Shown here: positions 1 through 9,054 of the stretch, piece after piece
Position numbering within the stretch: the stretch's first letter is position 1
How the letters are laid out: each line of letters begins with the position of its first letter
From: Phycisphaerales bacterium
GTDB taxonomy: Bacteria > Planctomycetota > Phycisphaerae > Phycisphaerales > UBA1924
NCBI GenBank assembly: GCA_027019265.1
Contig: JALUWX010000098.1
Coordinates: 78,591-142,590 of the forward strand
Reading direction: 5' to 3'
Length of the DNA stretch: 64,000 bases
Translations under genes and position numbers: made by a program
Notes under the pieces: generated by a model
What the model was told of the DNA's origin: nothing
What the model saw: only the letters and a program-made list of their open reading frames with translations
Databases searched by the model: none

Positions 1-4
1 CAAG

Positions 5-268
5 ATGAACACCACCTACGCGAACACCATCCGGACCTCGACCACCAACGACGAACTCGTCATGGACTTTGGGCTCAACCTCCCCATGCAGCACCCGGGT
101 CAGCAGCCCATGATCGTCTTCAACGTGGGCTCGCGCGTCGTCATGAACTGGGCCGCCGCCAAGCGCCTCGCGATGACCGTCGGCGGGGCCGTCCGTCAGT
201 ACGAAGACCGCTTCGGTGAGATCGAGGTCCAGGGCTCCAATCCCCAGACCCCCCCGGCGAACAACTGA
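5..268 (+). CDS. DUF3467 family protein
   Basis: Short 87-residue protein with the look of DUF3467: an N-terminal YAN motif, a central DFGLN strand, then an FNVGSRVVMNWAAAKRL segment and a Gly-rich end. These proteins are small, soluble and of unknown function; they occur widely in bacteria as single genes. The ATG lies five bases into the window, so an upstream in-frame start cannot be excluded. The C-terminal tail is Pro/Asn-rich and probably disordered. A 178-base gap separates it from the MoxR operon, so it is probably a separate transcript. Confidence 0.8.
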   Translation: MNTTYANTIRTSTTNDELVMDFGLNLPMQHPGQQPMIVFNVGSRVVMNWAAAKRLAMTVGGAVRQYEDRFGEIEVQGSNPQTPPANN

Positions 269-446
269 TCGAGGACCACGGGACGCCCCAATCCTCCAAT
301 TTCTCGATAAATCCATGACTGGACCCGTGAACCCGCGCGTCCCGATGATGTAGAACAAGAATCGCCGGCGCTCAGGAGTGTCGCGCGGCTTGTGCTGCGC
401 GTCGATCACCCCTCCGCGCCGAGAACCCCTATCCCGGAGATCCGCT

Positions 447-1466
447 GTGACCACGACAAGCGAGACGCAACCGCTAAGCGACGAGCAGGTCCTGACACAC
501 GCAGAGCCCATCAACCGGCTCGTCGATGCCGTCGGGACCATCGTCGTCGGCCAGGAGCACATGGTCCGATCCCTCGTGATCGGGCTCCTCACAGGAGGGC
601 ACGTCCTCCTCGAAGGTGTCCCGGGACTCGCAAAGACCCTCACCGTCACCACCCTCGCGCAAGCACTCCACGCACGGTTCGCGCGGATCCAGTTCACCCC
701 CGACCTCCTCCCGGCGGACCTCATCGGGACCCAGATCTACAGCCCCAAGGACGGAACGTTCAGCGCCAGGAAAGGCCCGATCTTCGCGAACATCGTGCTG
801 GCCGACGAGATCAACCGCGCCCCGGCGAAGGTCCAGTCCGCGCTCCTCGAAGCGATGCAGGAGAAGCACGCGACCATCGGAGATGCGACCTACGACCTCG
901 TCAACGCCGGCGAGCCCTTCCTCGTCCTCGCAACCCAAAACCCGATCGAGCAGGAAGGGACCTACCCCCTCCCCGAAGCCCAGGTGGATCGGTTCATGCT
1001 CAAGCTCAAAATCGGGTACCCGACGAGCGAGCAGGAGCGATCGATCATCGATCGGATGATCTCGACGGAGCACACCCCCGGACTCGATCCGATCCTGAAC
1101 CTCGAACAGATCAGCACCGCGCGTTCGATCGTTGATCAGATCGTGATCGATGATCGGATCAAGGACTACATCGTCTCGATCGTCAGCGCCACGCGCGACC
1201 CCGGAGCAGTCAGTGCCAACTGGACCCTCGACCTCCCCCGACTGATCGAGTTCGGCGCCTCCCCCAGGGCTTCGCTCGCGCTCGCGCGAGCAGCACGCGC
1301 CAACGCGTTCCTCTCCGGACGCGGCTACGTCACCCCGAGCGACATCAAGCGGATCGGGATGGACGTGCTCCGTCACCGGGTGCTCATCAGCTACGAAGCG
1401 GAAGCAGAAGGGATCACGAGCGAGGACATCGTGCGTGAGATCTTCGACCGGATCGCGATCCCCTGA
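447..1466 (+). CDS. MoxR family AAA+ ATPase
   Basis: About 339 residues. Walker A GVPGLAKT at residues 57-64, Walker B VLADE at about 117-121, then the ATQNPIEQEGTYPLPEAQ stretch and DRF sensor region typical of MoxR ATPases. The open frame extends to 378, but a GTG at 447 with GGAGA at 436-440 fits both the ribosome-binding site and the family N-terminus; the upstream part is Arg-rich and unlike the family. MoxR proteins act as chaperone-like ATPases, usually with VWA-domain partners, and here the gene leads a run of DUF58 and Bat genes, which supports that role. Cytoplasmic. The substrate or client is unknown. Confidence 0.93.
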   Translation: MTTTSETQPLSDEQVLTHAEPINRLVDAVGTIVVGQEHMVRSLVIGLLTGGHVLLEGVPGLAKTLTVTTLAQALHARFARIQFTPDLLPADLIGTQIYSPKDGTFSARKGPIFANIVLADEINRAPAKVQSALLEAMQEKHATIGDATYDLVNAGEPFLVLATQNPIEQEGTYPLPEAQVDRFMLKLKIGYPTSEQERSIIDRMISTEHTPGLDPILNLEQISTARSIVDQIVIDDRIKDYIVSIVSATRDPGAVSANWTLDLPRLIEFGASPRASLALARAARANAFLSGRGYVTPSDIKRIGMDVLRHRVLISYEAEAEGITSEDIVREIFDRIAIP

Positions 1467-1491
1467 ACGAATCGACGGAGCGACGCGCCCC

Positions 1492-2397
1492 ATGATCACC
1501 AAGGAGCTCATGCAAGCCGTCAAACGCTTGGAGATCCGCGCCAGGCGGCGCGTGGATGATCTGTTCGGCGGCGAGTATCACTCCGCGTTCAAAGGCCAAG
1601 GGATCGAGTTCGCAGAGGTGCGCGAGTACCAGCCCGGCGATGACGTCCGCACGATCGACTGGAACGTGACCGCGCGATCGGGCAAGCCCTTCATCAAACG
1701 ATTCACCGAGGAACGCCAGCTCACGTGCGTGCTCGCGATCGACTGCGCCCGATCGACCGGGTTCGGCGCAGTCCGTCGGTCCAAGCATGAACTCATGAGC
1801 GAGGTCGGCGCCGTCCTGACCCTGGCCGCCGCTCGGAACAACGACCGGGTCGGGCTCTGTGTGTTCGGGTCCGAGCATCGAAAGCGAACCCTCCACGTCG
1901 AACCGAGCAAAGGGCGCACCCACTCGATGCGCATCATCCGAGAGCTCATCGACGCTACCCCCGGAGACACCCAAACCGATCTCGCGGACGCGATCAAAGA
2001 GATCGGTCGCACACACAAACGCCGCGCGATCGTCTTCATCCTCTCCGACTTCCTCTCCGGGCTCAACAACTCCGAAGAACCCGAATGGGCGAAGCCCCTC
2101 CGGGTCCTCGGGCACAAGCACGAGGTCGTCGCGATCCAATGCACCGATCCGCGCGAGTTCGAGCTCCCCCGCGCGGGGATCATCCGCATGAGCGACCCGA
2201 TCACGCACGAGAGGTTCGTCGTCGATACCTCCTCCAAGCGCGTCCGCGAACGCTACGCCAAGCGGGCGCAGCTCGAGAACGAGACCATCGTGAGCGCGAT
2301 CACCAATGCACGGGTCGATCACATCGAACTCTCAACGGGTCACGATTACACGGACACCCTCGCCCGGTTCTTCCACACGAGGAACGCGCGCCGATGA
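1492..2397 (+). CDS. DUF58 domain protein
   Basis: About 301 residues from ATG 1492 (GGAG at 1477-1480); the longer frame from 1435 would overlap moxR and adds no family sequence. Shows the DUF58 signature: RRVDDLFGGEYHSAFKGQG, then EFAEVREYQPGDDVRTIDW, and a VWA-like fold with AIDCARSTGF near residue 83. These proteins always sit beside MoxR and are thought to be its VWA-type partner. Its stop codon overlaps the start of the next gene (ATGA at 2394-2397), so the two are translationally coupled. Confidence 0.92.
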   Translation: MITKELMQAVKRLEIRARRRVDDLFGGEYHSAFKGQGIEFAEVREYQPGDDVRTIDWNVTARSGKPFIKRFTEERQLTCVLAIDCARSTGFGAVRRSKHELMSEVGAVLTLAAARNNDRVGLCVFGSEHRKRTLHVEPSKGRTHSMRIIRELIDATPGDTQTDLADAIKEIGRTHKRRAIVFILSDFLSGLNNSEEPEWAKPLRVLGHKHEVVAIQCTDPREFELPRAGIIRMSDPITHERFVVDTSSKRVRERYAKRAQLENETIVSAITNARVDHIELSTGHDYTDTLARFFHTRNARR

Positions 2398-3266
2398 GAA
2401 CCGTGCTCCTCCATCTCGTGATCCTGATTTCGCTCGGGCTCGGTGCATGCCGCGAGTCTTCCAACGCGCTCGATACGACCAACTACGAGAGCTCCATCAC
2501 GGACACCCCCACCAATGTGGAGGTCAGACTCACCCTGGATCGGACCGAACTCGATCCGTCCCAGGTCCTCCGCGCAACCCTGACCATCACCTACCCCCAA
2601 GGTGTCTCGATCGAGCCAATCGAGCCTCTCGTCGATGAATCCGAACTCAAGGTCAGCGACCGAGTTGAATCCGCGATCACCTTCGACGGCGACCGTCACT
2701 CCCGCTCCATCACCCTCGTTTACGAGCCCTACCTCCCGGGCACCACCGATCTCTCGCCCTTCGGCGCCCGGATCGATCAAGAGGACCAACCCCGGCGTGT
2801 CGTCCGGCTCGCGCCAGTCGAGATCACTGTTCAATCCATGCTCGACGAATCCGATGACGGGACCCTCGAAGCAGCGGCCGGCACATACGCACCGCCCGCG
2901 CCCGATCACACATCCACCGAACGCGCCCTGATCATCGCCGCCATCGCGATGGGTGTGCTTTGCTTGCTCATCGTGCTCGTGATCCGCCGGCTCGGGAAAC
3001 CCGCAGAAACGACAACCATCCCCGCCCCCGAGGTCCGGATCCGTGCAGCCCTCAGCGCCAAGTCGCTCGATGATGCGCGGATCGTCGAGATCCACAACGC
3101 GCTCGCCCAGCTCGCGCGTCGGCGCGCCGGTATTGCTCCTCTCCTCGCGGATGTCGAACGAGCCCGCTTCGGATCCGTCCGTGATCGTGAAGACACCATC
3201 CGCCGTGCCGCATCCCGAGCCATCGACTTCCGAGAGCCCCCGCGCCCCCGGGAGGAAGCCCGATGA
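2394..3266 (+). CDS. Bat-operon lipoprotein with one transmembrane helix
   Basis: About 290 residues from ATG 2394, four bases inside the previous gene. The N-terminus is a lipoprotein signal with lipobox LGAC near residue 19. An extracytoplasmic Ig-like beta region follows (VRLTLDRTELDPSQVLRATL, similar in style to BatD repeats), then a hydrophobic segment near residues 180-200 (ALIIAAIAMGVLCLLIVLVI) and a basic cytoplasmic tail. This combination of a BatD-like beta domain and a DUF4381-like tail is common in the same position in MoxR/Bat loci. A lipidated N-terminus plus a later membrane segment would anchor it twice. Precise family not certain. Confidence 0.75.
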   Translation: MRTVLLHLVILISLGLGACRESSNALDTTNYESSITDTPTNVEVRLTLDRTELDPSQVLRATLTITYPQGVSIEPIEPLVDESELKVSDRVESAITFDGDRHSRSITLVYEPYLPGTTDLSPFGARIDQEDQPRRVVRLAPVEITVQSMLDESDDGTLEAAAGTYAPPAPDHTSTERALIIAAIAMGVLCLLIVLVIRRLGKPAETTTIPAPEVRIRAALSAKSLDDARIVEIHNALAQLARRRAGIAPLLADVERARFGSVRDREDTIRRAASRAIDFREPPRPREEAR

Positions 3267-4312
3267 ACTGGACCTACGCCTACCCCTGGGTGTTCTGGCT
3301 CGCGTCCCTGGTGATCCTGGTCGCGCTCGTTCGGGTTGTGATGATCTCGCGCCGTCGAGGGATCGCCGTCCCGGCCGCCTCCTCTCGGCTCCGCGCGGCG
3401 GGCTCAAGCTTCCGTTCCTTGCTCCGTCCGATCCCCACGCTCCTCACGATCCTCGCCCTCCTCGTCGGGCTCGTCGCGCTCGCCCGCCCCCGAGAGATCA
3501 TCTCCGATTCCAAGTCCTCGCAGGACGCGATCGCCCTCCAGCTGGTTGTTGACCGCTCCGGATCCATGGACGAACCCGCCGCGTTCAAGGGCGAGCAGAC
3601 CAACCGGCTCGAAGCCGTCAAGAAGGTCGTGGAGCAGTTCGTCGTCGGCGACAGCAAGGACCTGAGAGGACGCGAAGGCGACCTCCTCGGGCTCATTGTC
3701 TTCGGGACCTTCGCCGACACGATCATGCCGCTGACCCAGTCCCACGAAGCGCTCGTCGAGGCGCTCCGCCGGATCGAGCTCCCGACCATCGAACGCGAAC
3801 GCTCCACAGCGATCGGGGACGCCCTCATCCTCGCGTGTGCACGGCTCAAGGCCTCCGAAGACGCCATGCGCGCCGAACTCGACGATGAGGAGTTCGAACT
3901 CAAGAGCAAGGCCGTCGTCCTCCTCACCGACGGCGAGAACCGCGCGGGCGACTTCACCCCAGACCAAGCGGCGAGTCTTGCGAAAGACTGGGGGGTCAAG
4001 ATCTACATCATCGGGATCCGCGGCGGCACCACCCAGGCCGGCGGATTCTTCCGACTGAACATGGGGCAAGAAGTCAACGAAGAGCGCATGAGCGATGTCG
4101 CGGAATACACGGGCGGGCACTTCTGGGGTGTGGACTCACTCGATCAACTCACCGACGTGTACGCCGCGATCGATGAGCTCGAACGCACCGAGATCCGTGT
4201 TTCCGAATCGACCCGCTACGAGGAACGCTTCCAGCCCTATGCGATCGCGTCCATGCTCCTGCTCGTCGGCGCGTACCTGACCCGTGCCGCGTTCGGATCG
4301 GAGGTGGTGTGA
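3263..4312 (+). CDS. batA: BatA-like VWA membrane protein
   Basis: 349 residues. Two N-terminal membrane helices (about 8-28 and 58-75), a von Willebrand factor A domain and a C-terminal helix (about 325-343). The MIDAS metal site is visible as DRSGS at residues 97-101, followed by the LLTDGENRAGD strand typical of Bat proteins. Starts four bases inside the preceding gene and shares bases with the next start, so it is part of one coupled operon. BatA/BatB proteins are inner-membrane VWA proteins linked to MoxR and stress tolerance in Bacteroides and spirochaetes; a precise biochemical role is not known. Confidence 0.9.
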   Translation: MNWTYAYPWVFWLASLVILVALVRVVMISRRRGIAVPAASSRLRAAGSSFRSLLRPIPTLLTILALLVGLVALARPREIISDSKSSQDAIALQLVVDRSGSMDEPAAFKGEQTNRLEAVKKVVEQFVVGDSKDLRGREGDLLGLIVFGTFADTIMPLTQSHEALVEALRRIELPTIERERSTAIGDALILACARLKASEDAMRAELDDEEFELKSKAVVLLTDGENRAGDFTPDQAASLAKDWGVKIYIIGIRGGTTQAGGFFRLNMGQEVNEERMSDVAEYTGGHFWGVDSLDQLTDVYAAIDELERTEIRVSESTRYEERFQPYAIASMLLLVGAYLTRAAFGSEVV

Positions 4313-5364
4313 TGAACCACACAACACTCTTCGGACTCGTGGATCCGCGCTTCGCGGACCCCAACTGGATCCATGCGCTCTGGATCGTGCCGCTGGTTGC
4401 GCTGCTGCTCGCATTGTCCTTCTGGTTCCGTCGGCGTGGCGCGGACCGGTTCGCCGACGACGCACGGCGATCGAGCTTGGTCGGGCGGAAGCGTCTCCTC
4501 ACCCCCTGGCTTCGGGTGACCTGCGCCGTCCTCTCGATCACCCTCGGCGCGATCGCTCTCGCGCGCCCCCAAGCCAACCCCGAATCCAGAGAAACCGAGA
4601 CCAAGGGCCGAGACATCGTCTTCGTGCTCGATGTCTCCAGATCCATGCTCGCTCGAGATGTTGCTCCGAACCGACTCGACCGTGCCAAGCTCTGGATCAG
4701 GGATCTTGTGAACGAACTCCGTCAGGACCGGGTCGCGTTGGTCGCGTTCGCCGGATCTTCGAGTGTTGAATCTCCGCTCACCACTGACCGTCTTTTCTTC
4801 GACCTCGCCCTGGAAGAGCTCTCACCCAATAGCGTCGATGTCGGCGGGACCAATATCGGGGACGCGATCCGCCGCTGTATGGACCTCGTCTTCTATGACC
4901 TCGATGACGAAACGACCGCAGCGCACCGGGACATCATCCTCATCACCGATGGCGAGGATCAAGAATCCCTCCCGGTCGATGCCGCTCGCGCCGCTGCCGA
5001 GAGAGGAATCCGGATCATCACGATCGGGATCGGTTCCGAGACGGGTGATGTTGTCCGGGACGAACGCAACGAGCCCGTCACCCAACGCGGAACCCCCGTC
5101 CGCACCCGTCTCGATACATCAACGCTGACCCAGATCGCGGGCGCAACCCCCGGGGGGGTCTTCCTGAACGTCGGGACCGGGGATATCGATCTCGCACAGG
5201 TCTACCAGGACCTCATCGCGAGCGCCGCCCAGACCGAGTTCGGGAAAGCTTCGATCACGACCTACGAGGAGTTCTACATCTATGCGCTCGCGCCGGCACT
5301 CGCGTTTGCGCTCCTCGAGTTTGCCCTGGGCTCGCTCGGGCTCAGAAAGGACCCGCGCCCATGA
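4309..5364 (+). CDS. batB: BatB-like VWA membrane protein
   Basis: 351 residues from GTG 4309, or 350 from ATG 4312; both overlap the batA stop, so the choice does not alter the protein. Layout matches BatA: helices at about 22-40 and 68-85, VWA domain, C-terminal helix near 325-345. The MIDAS motif is DVSRS (residues 108-112) and ITDGEDQES marks the second conserved strand. Tandem paralogous VWA proteins are the hallmark of Bat operons and may form a heteromeric membrane complex. Ends four bases after the start of the batC-like gene. Confidence 0.9.
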   Translation: MMNHTTLFGLVDPRFADPNWIHALWIVPLVALLLALSFWFRRRGADRFADDARRSSLVGRKRLLTPWLRVTCAVLSITLGAIALARPQANPESRETETKGRDIVFVLDVSRSMLARDVAPNRLDRAKLWIRDLVNELRQDRVALVAFAGSSSVESPLTTDRLFFDLALEELSPNSVDVGGTNIGDAIRRCMDLVFYDLDDETTAAHRDIILITDGEDQESLPVDAARAAAERGIRIITIGIGSETGDVVRDERNEPVTQRGTPVRTRLDTSTLTQIAGATPGGVFLNVGTGDIDLAQVYQDLIASAAQTEFGKASITTYEEFYIYALAPALAFALLEFALGSLGLRKDPRP

Positions 5365-6473
5365 GACTCCGCCTCATCACCATCCTCGCGATCCTCCCCG
5401 CTCAGTTCACGCTCGCGCAACCCGAGAGCGAGAACCCCACCCTGGACGAACAGACCGCGCGTGAGCAGATCACCAACGCGATCAGCACCATGGATACCGA
5501 TCCAGAGCGCTCCCGCTCAACCCTGGAGCGGATCGCGGATCGCGCCCCGAGCAACGACCTCAAGGCGGCCGCCCTCTACAACAACGCTGTGCTCGCGAAA
5601 CGAGAGTCCCGCACAGAGGATGCGCTCGAATCGTTCACCCAAGCCCGAACCCTGACGACCGACCCCGTCCTCCGTCGCGACGCGCTCGACAACATCGCGC
5701 ACATCCATGCGAAGTACGGCGAGCTCCCGGATGACCAACCCCCTTCACTCGAATCGATCGACACAGCGCTCGAATCACTCCAGCTCGCCGAGCGTGCATT
5801 CCTCGATGCGTCCAGGACAGATCCATCGCACATGGAATCCATCCGGAACCTCCAGCGCACGCGCCAGCGGATCCGCGAGCTCGAACAGCAACGCGAACAG
5901 CTCGAGCAACAGCAAAACCAACAGCAGCAACAGGGCGATCAAGGACCGCAGAACCAGAACTCGGACCAGCTCCAGCAGCTCGCAGATCAGCAGCGCGAAC
6001 AAGCCCAACAGAGCGAGAGCGCCCAGTCCCAGAGACAATCCCAGGAACAACGCGAAGATCGCCAGCAACAACAACAGGACCTCTCCGAGCAGACCCAAAG
6101 CGCGCAGCAACAGATGAGCGATTCGCTCGACGAAGAGACCCAGCAGGACCTTGAGCGAGCGCAGGAAGCCCAGCAACGCGCCCAAGAAGCCCTCGAACAG
6201 GGCAACGACGAACAAGCGGCGCAGGCGCAGCAGGAAGCCGCGGACGCGCTCGAGCAAGCCGCCCAGCGCCAACGCGAGCAGGAAGCCCAGAACCAACCCC
6301 AACACCAACCCCAGAACCAGCAAGGCGAGGGCGAACCCCAGGACGAAGGCGACCCACGCGACAATATCGATGAACTCGCGCAACGACTCCTCGATAAGGA
6401 ACGCCGGGAACGCGAACGCCGGAGCGTCTACAGACAAGGCGGGCAGCCCGTCCGTGTCGAGGAGGACTGGTAA
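5361..6473 (+). CDS. BatC-like exported TPR protein with Gln-rich coiled coil
   Basis: 370 residues. Signal peptide MRLRLITILAILPAQFTLAQ, then two or three TPR-like helical pairs up to about residue 150 (KAAALYNNAVLAKRESRTEDAL). From about residue 170 to 330 the sequence is dominated by Gln, Glu and Ala in a heptad-like pattern, predicting a long coiled coil or a disordered Q-rich stalk, and the tail is strongly charged (ERRERERRSVY). This matches the TPR protein normally found between BatB and BatD, where a Q-rich tail is common. Probably periplasmic and scaffolding. Its TAA overlaps the next ATG by one base. Confidence 0.8.
   Translation: MRLRLITILAILPAQFTLAQPESENPTLDEQTAREQITNAISTMDTDPERSRSTLERIADRAPSNDLKAAALYNNAVLAKRESRTEDALESFTQARTLTTDPVLRRDALDNIAHIHAKYGELPDDQPPSLESIDTALESLQLAERAFLDASRTDPSHMESIRNLQRTRQRIRELEQQREQLEQQQNQQQQQGDQGPQNQNSDQLQQLADQQREQAQQSESAQSQRQSQEQREDRQQQQQDLSEQTQSAQQQMSDSLDEETQQDLERAQEAQQRAQEALEQGNDEQAAQAQQEAADALEQAAQRQREQEAQNQPQHQPQNQQGEGEPQDEGDPRDNIDELAQRLLDKERRERERRSVYRQGGQPVRVEEDW
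5880..6330 (+). repeat. CAG/CAA-rich low-complexity tract
   Basis: Within the batC-like gene, most codons are CAG or CAA interspersed with GAA, GAG and GCC, giving a poly-Gln-rich stretch. The mix of synonymous codons argues that the amino-acid composition is selected rather than simple slippage, although short in-frame length changes would be easy here. Confidence 0.8.
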
Positions 6474-8239
6474 TGCTACGAGTGACCACCATCATCGCAT
6501 TGCTCCTCACGCTGATCGCCCCAAGCGCGATCGCGCAGGACGACATCACCATTGAGTCGCAGCTCTCCTCATCGAGCGCCTACGTCGGTGAAGAGCTCAC
6601 CCTCCAAGTCCTGGTCCGGGGCGCGGACACCGCCGAACAACCGGAGATCGATTTCCCGGACACACTCTTGGTCGAGTACCGAGGGGTAAGCCGGAACACC
6701 TTCTCAAGCACCCGCTACATCAACGGACGCCAAACCACAACGAGGGATGATCGCTACACCCACACCTACCGGATTACGGTCAAGGAAAACGGGCTCATCG
6801 AGATCCCCCCCGCGCGTCTCACCATCAACGGACGCACCTACGAATCCCATCCAAACCAGCTCGTCGCACGACTCCCCCAGCTCGCCGACACCGACGCGAT
6901 CGAACTCGCCCTCCCCGACCGCCCTGTCTACGTCGGGGAATCGATCAACGCCGAAATCAGTTGGTGGATCGGTGGCTCGACCTCGGGCTTCAGTTTCGAC
7001 TCGAGTATCTTCCCCGGCTCCGTTCGGGTCGCGCCCGGCGAAACTCCCGCCCCCAACGGGGACCAACGCGCCTTCGAGTTCCTCGGTGATCAAACCATCG
7101 GTGTCGTCGAGCAGGTCATCCGAGACGGCCAACCCATGACCCGACTCCGATTTTCCCTCCGGATCACTCCCGCCCGACCCGGAGCGATCGAGATCGGTCC
7201 GATCCGCGCGGTCTTCGTCCGCACCGATGACTTCAACCGAGGCCGCCGCGCGTACGCGGAATCCGATCCTGTCATCCTCAACGTCTCCGATGTCCCCACA
7301 CAAGGCCGCCCCAAGGACTACAACGGCCTGATCGGTCAGTACGCCCTCCGCACAGGCGCATCGAACACCAGCGTCAACGTCGGGGATCCCATCGAACTCC
7401 AGCTTCTCATCCGTGGAGACGAGCCCATGGTCGCTCTCCGCGATTCCCTCAACACCTCCACGCTCGAAGCTTCCGGATTCCGAGTCTCCCCCGATGGCTG
7501 GCGTGAAACCGATCGCCGCCGAACAGGTGAACGCGTGTACACCACCACCATCCGTGCGACCGATGCATCGATCAACGCGATCCCTCCCATCGAGCTCTCG
7601 ACCTTCGACCCCGAGCAAGGCCGCTACTCCACCGCCCGCTCCGATCCCATCCCGCTCAATGTGCGAGCCGTCCGCCAAATCACACTCGACGACGCCATCG
7701 TCTCCGACCAATCCTCCCCCGTGTCACCAAAACGTGAGCTCGAGCGCAACCACAACATTGTCTGGGCGCACCCAAGCACCAACCAGATCATCGGATCGGA
7801 ACACCGGTTCGATCTCATCGGATCCCTCCGCTCCTCGGGTGTCATTGCGATCCTCGCAATCGCGTTCGGCGTGCCCCTCATCGCGCTCGGTTGGCGCGTC
7901 TGGTTCACACACCACGATCCGGACCAAGCCCGGATCCACCGCGCGTGGAAGCAAGCCCGATCTCTCCACGCCAAGGGTGAGCACGCGCGAGCCCTCCGGG
8001 TCTACGCGGGAGCGCTCCTCAACGCCGACCCCGACTCCCTCACGAGCGATGACCTGTCCCGTCTGAGTGCGAGCGAATCCACACTCGAATCGACCCGGAG
8101 GGTCCTCACCCTCGAAGAGTCCGCGCACTTCGCGCCCCCACCGGCCAGGAGCGACCGACCCGCCCCGGATCGACGAATCCTCCATCAGCTCCGTCGAGAA
8201 GCCCGCCCCGTTTCCAAACGCAAGGGGGTCCGCTCATGA
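6473..8239 (+). CDS. batD: BatD-like protein
   Basis: 588 residues with signal peptide MLRVTTIIALLLTLIAPSAIA. The body is a series of Ig-like beta domains characteristic of BatD (ITIESQLSSSSAYVGEELTLQV at the N-terminus; VNVGDPIELQLLIRGDEP later), followed by a single membrane helix near residues 450-473 and a cytoplasmic tail with a short helical TPR-like part (ARSLHAKGEHARALRVYAGALL). BatD is usually periplasmic with a C-terminal membrane anchor and accompanies BatA/B. Length is usual for the family. Coupled to the preceding gene by a TAATG overlap and to batE by ATGA. Confidence 0.88.
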   Translation: MLRVTTIIALLLTLIAPSAIAQDDITIESQLSSSSAYVGEELTLQVLVRGADTAEQPEIDFPDTLLVEYRGVSRNTFSSTRYINGRQTTTRDDRYTHTYRITVKENGLIEIPPARLTINGRTYESHPNQLVARLPQLADTDAIELALPDRPVYVGESINAEISWWIGGSTSGFSFDSSIFPGSVRVAPGETPAPNGDQRAFEFLGDQTIGVVEQVIRDGQPMTRLRFSLRITPARPGAIEIGPIRAVFVRTDDFNRGRRAYAESDPVILNVSDVPTQGRPKDYNGLIGQYALRTGASNTSVNVGDPIELQLLIRGDEPMVALRDSLNTSTLEASGFRVSPDGWRETDRRRTGERVYTTTIRATDASINAIPPIELSTFDPEQGRYSTARSDPIPLNVRAVRQITLDDAIVSDQSSPVSPKRELERNHNIVWAHPSTNQIIGSEHRFDLIGSLRSSGVIAILAIAFGVPLIALGWRVWFTHHDPDQARIHRAWKQARSLHAKGEHARALRVYAGALLNADPDSLTSDDLSRLSASESTLESTRRVLTLEESAHFAPPPARSDRPAPDRRILHQLRREARPVSKRKGVRS

Positions 8240-9033
8240 TCCGCGCCCTGATCATCTCGCTCGTCCTCCTCGTCCCCGGCGCGTTCGCTTCGGTCTCGAT
8301 CGACGAAGCACTCCAAGATCTGGACAACGCGATTGCTTCACACGAGCAGAGCACCAATCCTCAAAGCATCTTCGAAGCGGCCGCGATCCTCGAACACGCG
8401 TTCGAGGAGCAAGACATCGAAACCTCCGGCGCATCGCTCGCGCTCGGGAACGCATACTTCATCGCCGGCGATCTCGGCCAAGCGATCCTCCACTACAAAC
8501 GGGGCACTGACATCGACCCACGCTCCCCCGAGCTCCGTGACAACCTCAAACACGCTCGCTCCCTCGTCGAGCCCGCTCCTCGAGCCGATGGTTCACTCAG
8601 CTTCTCCAAGATCGCTCTCTCTTGGCGCGGGTTCATCGCCCGACGCGCCCTGCTCACACTCTCACTCGGCTTCCTCATGCTCTCCAGCGTCATCGCCACA
8701 CTCGCGATTATTCGGGTCCGTATCCCTCGCCCCAGACTCCTTACATTCACCTCCCTGACTCTCGCGATCCTCGCGATCGTCCCCCTTGGGTTCGAAGCCT
8801 GGACCACCCACGCAAACCCCGAGATCGTGATCGTGGATCCGAACACCCAGGCCATGTCGGGCCCGAGTGCGAGCGCGTACGACCCCGTCTTCGAACAACC
8901 CCTCGGCGCAGGGGTCGAAGCCCGGGTCATCGACTCGAAAGACGGATGGATCCACGTGGAGCTCGGATCAGGGGATCGGTGCTGGATCGATCAGGAACGA
9001 GCCCGATACGTGGTCCCCCAAGCCCGAAGCTGA
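8236..9033 (+). CDS. batE: BatE-like TPR/SH3 membrane protein
   Basis: 265 residues. Signal peptide or first helix MIRALIISLVLLVPGAFA, a TPR region (SLALGNAYFIAGDLGQAILHYKRG, about residues 70-100), two adjacent membrane helices at about 137-190, and a C-terminal bacterial SH3-like domain (GVEARVIDSKDGWIHVELGSG ... CWIDQE). This TPR-TM-TM-SH3 order is the usual BatE layout. Final gene of the coupled Bat series; the next gene begins 21 bases later. Confidence 0.88.
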   Translation: MIRALIISLVLLVPGAFASVSIDEALQDLDNAIASHEQSTNPQSIFEAAAILEHAFEEQDIETSGASLALGNAYFIAGDLGQAILHYKRGTDIDPRSPELRDNLKHARSLVEPAPRADGSLSFSKIALSWRGFIARRALLTLSLGFLMLSSVIATLAIIRVRIPRPRLLTFTSLTLAILAIVPLGFEAWTTHANPEIVIVDPNTQAMSGPSASAYDPVFEQPLGAGVEARVIDSKDGWIHVELGSGDRCWIDQERARYVVPQARS

Positions 9034-9054
9034 CCCCACGAGCTACCATCGAGC

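Noticed and set aside
378..446. N-terminal extension of the MoxR protein from ATG-like codon at 378
   Set aside because: Arg-rich sequence unlike the family, and a GTG with a good ribosome-binding site lies at 447.
5635..6552. Long minus-strand frames with Leu-rich, membrane-like translations over the batC region
   Set aside because: They are mirror images of the CAG/CAA tract, whose complement reads CTG/TTG (Leu); no family features and overlap with a well-supported gene.
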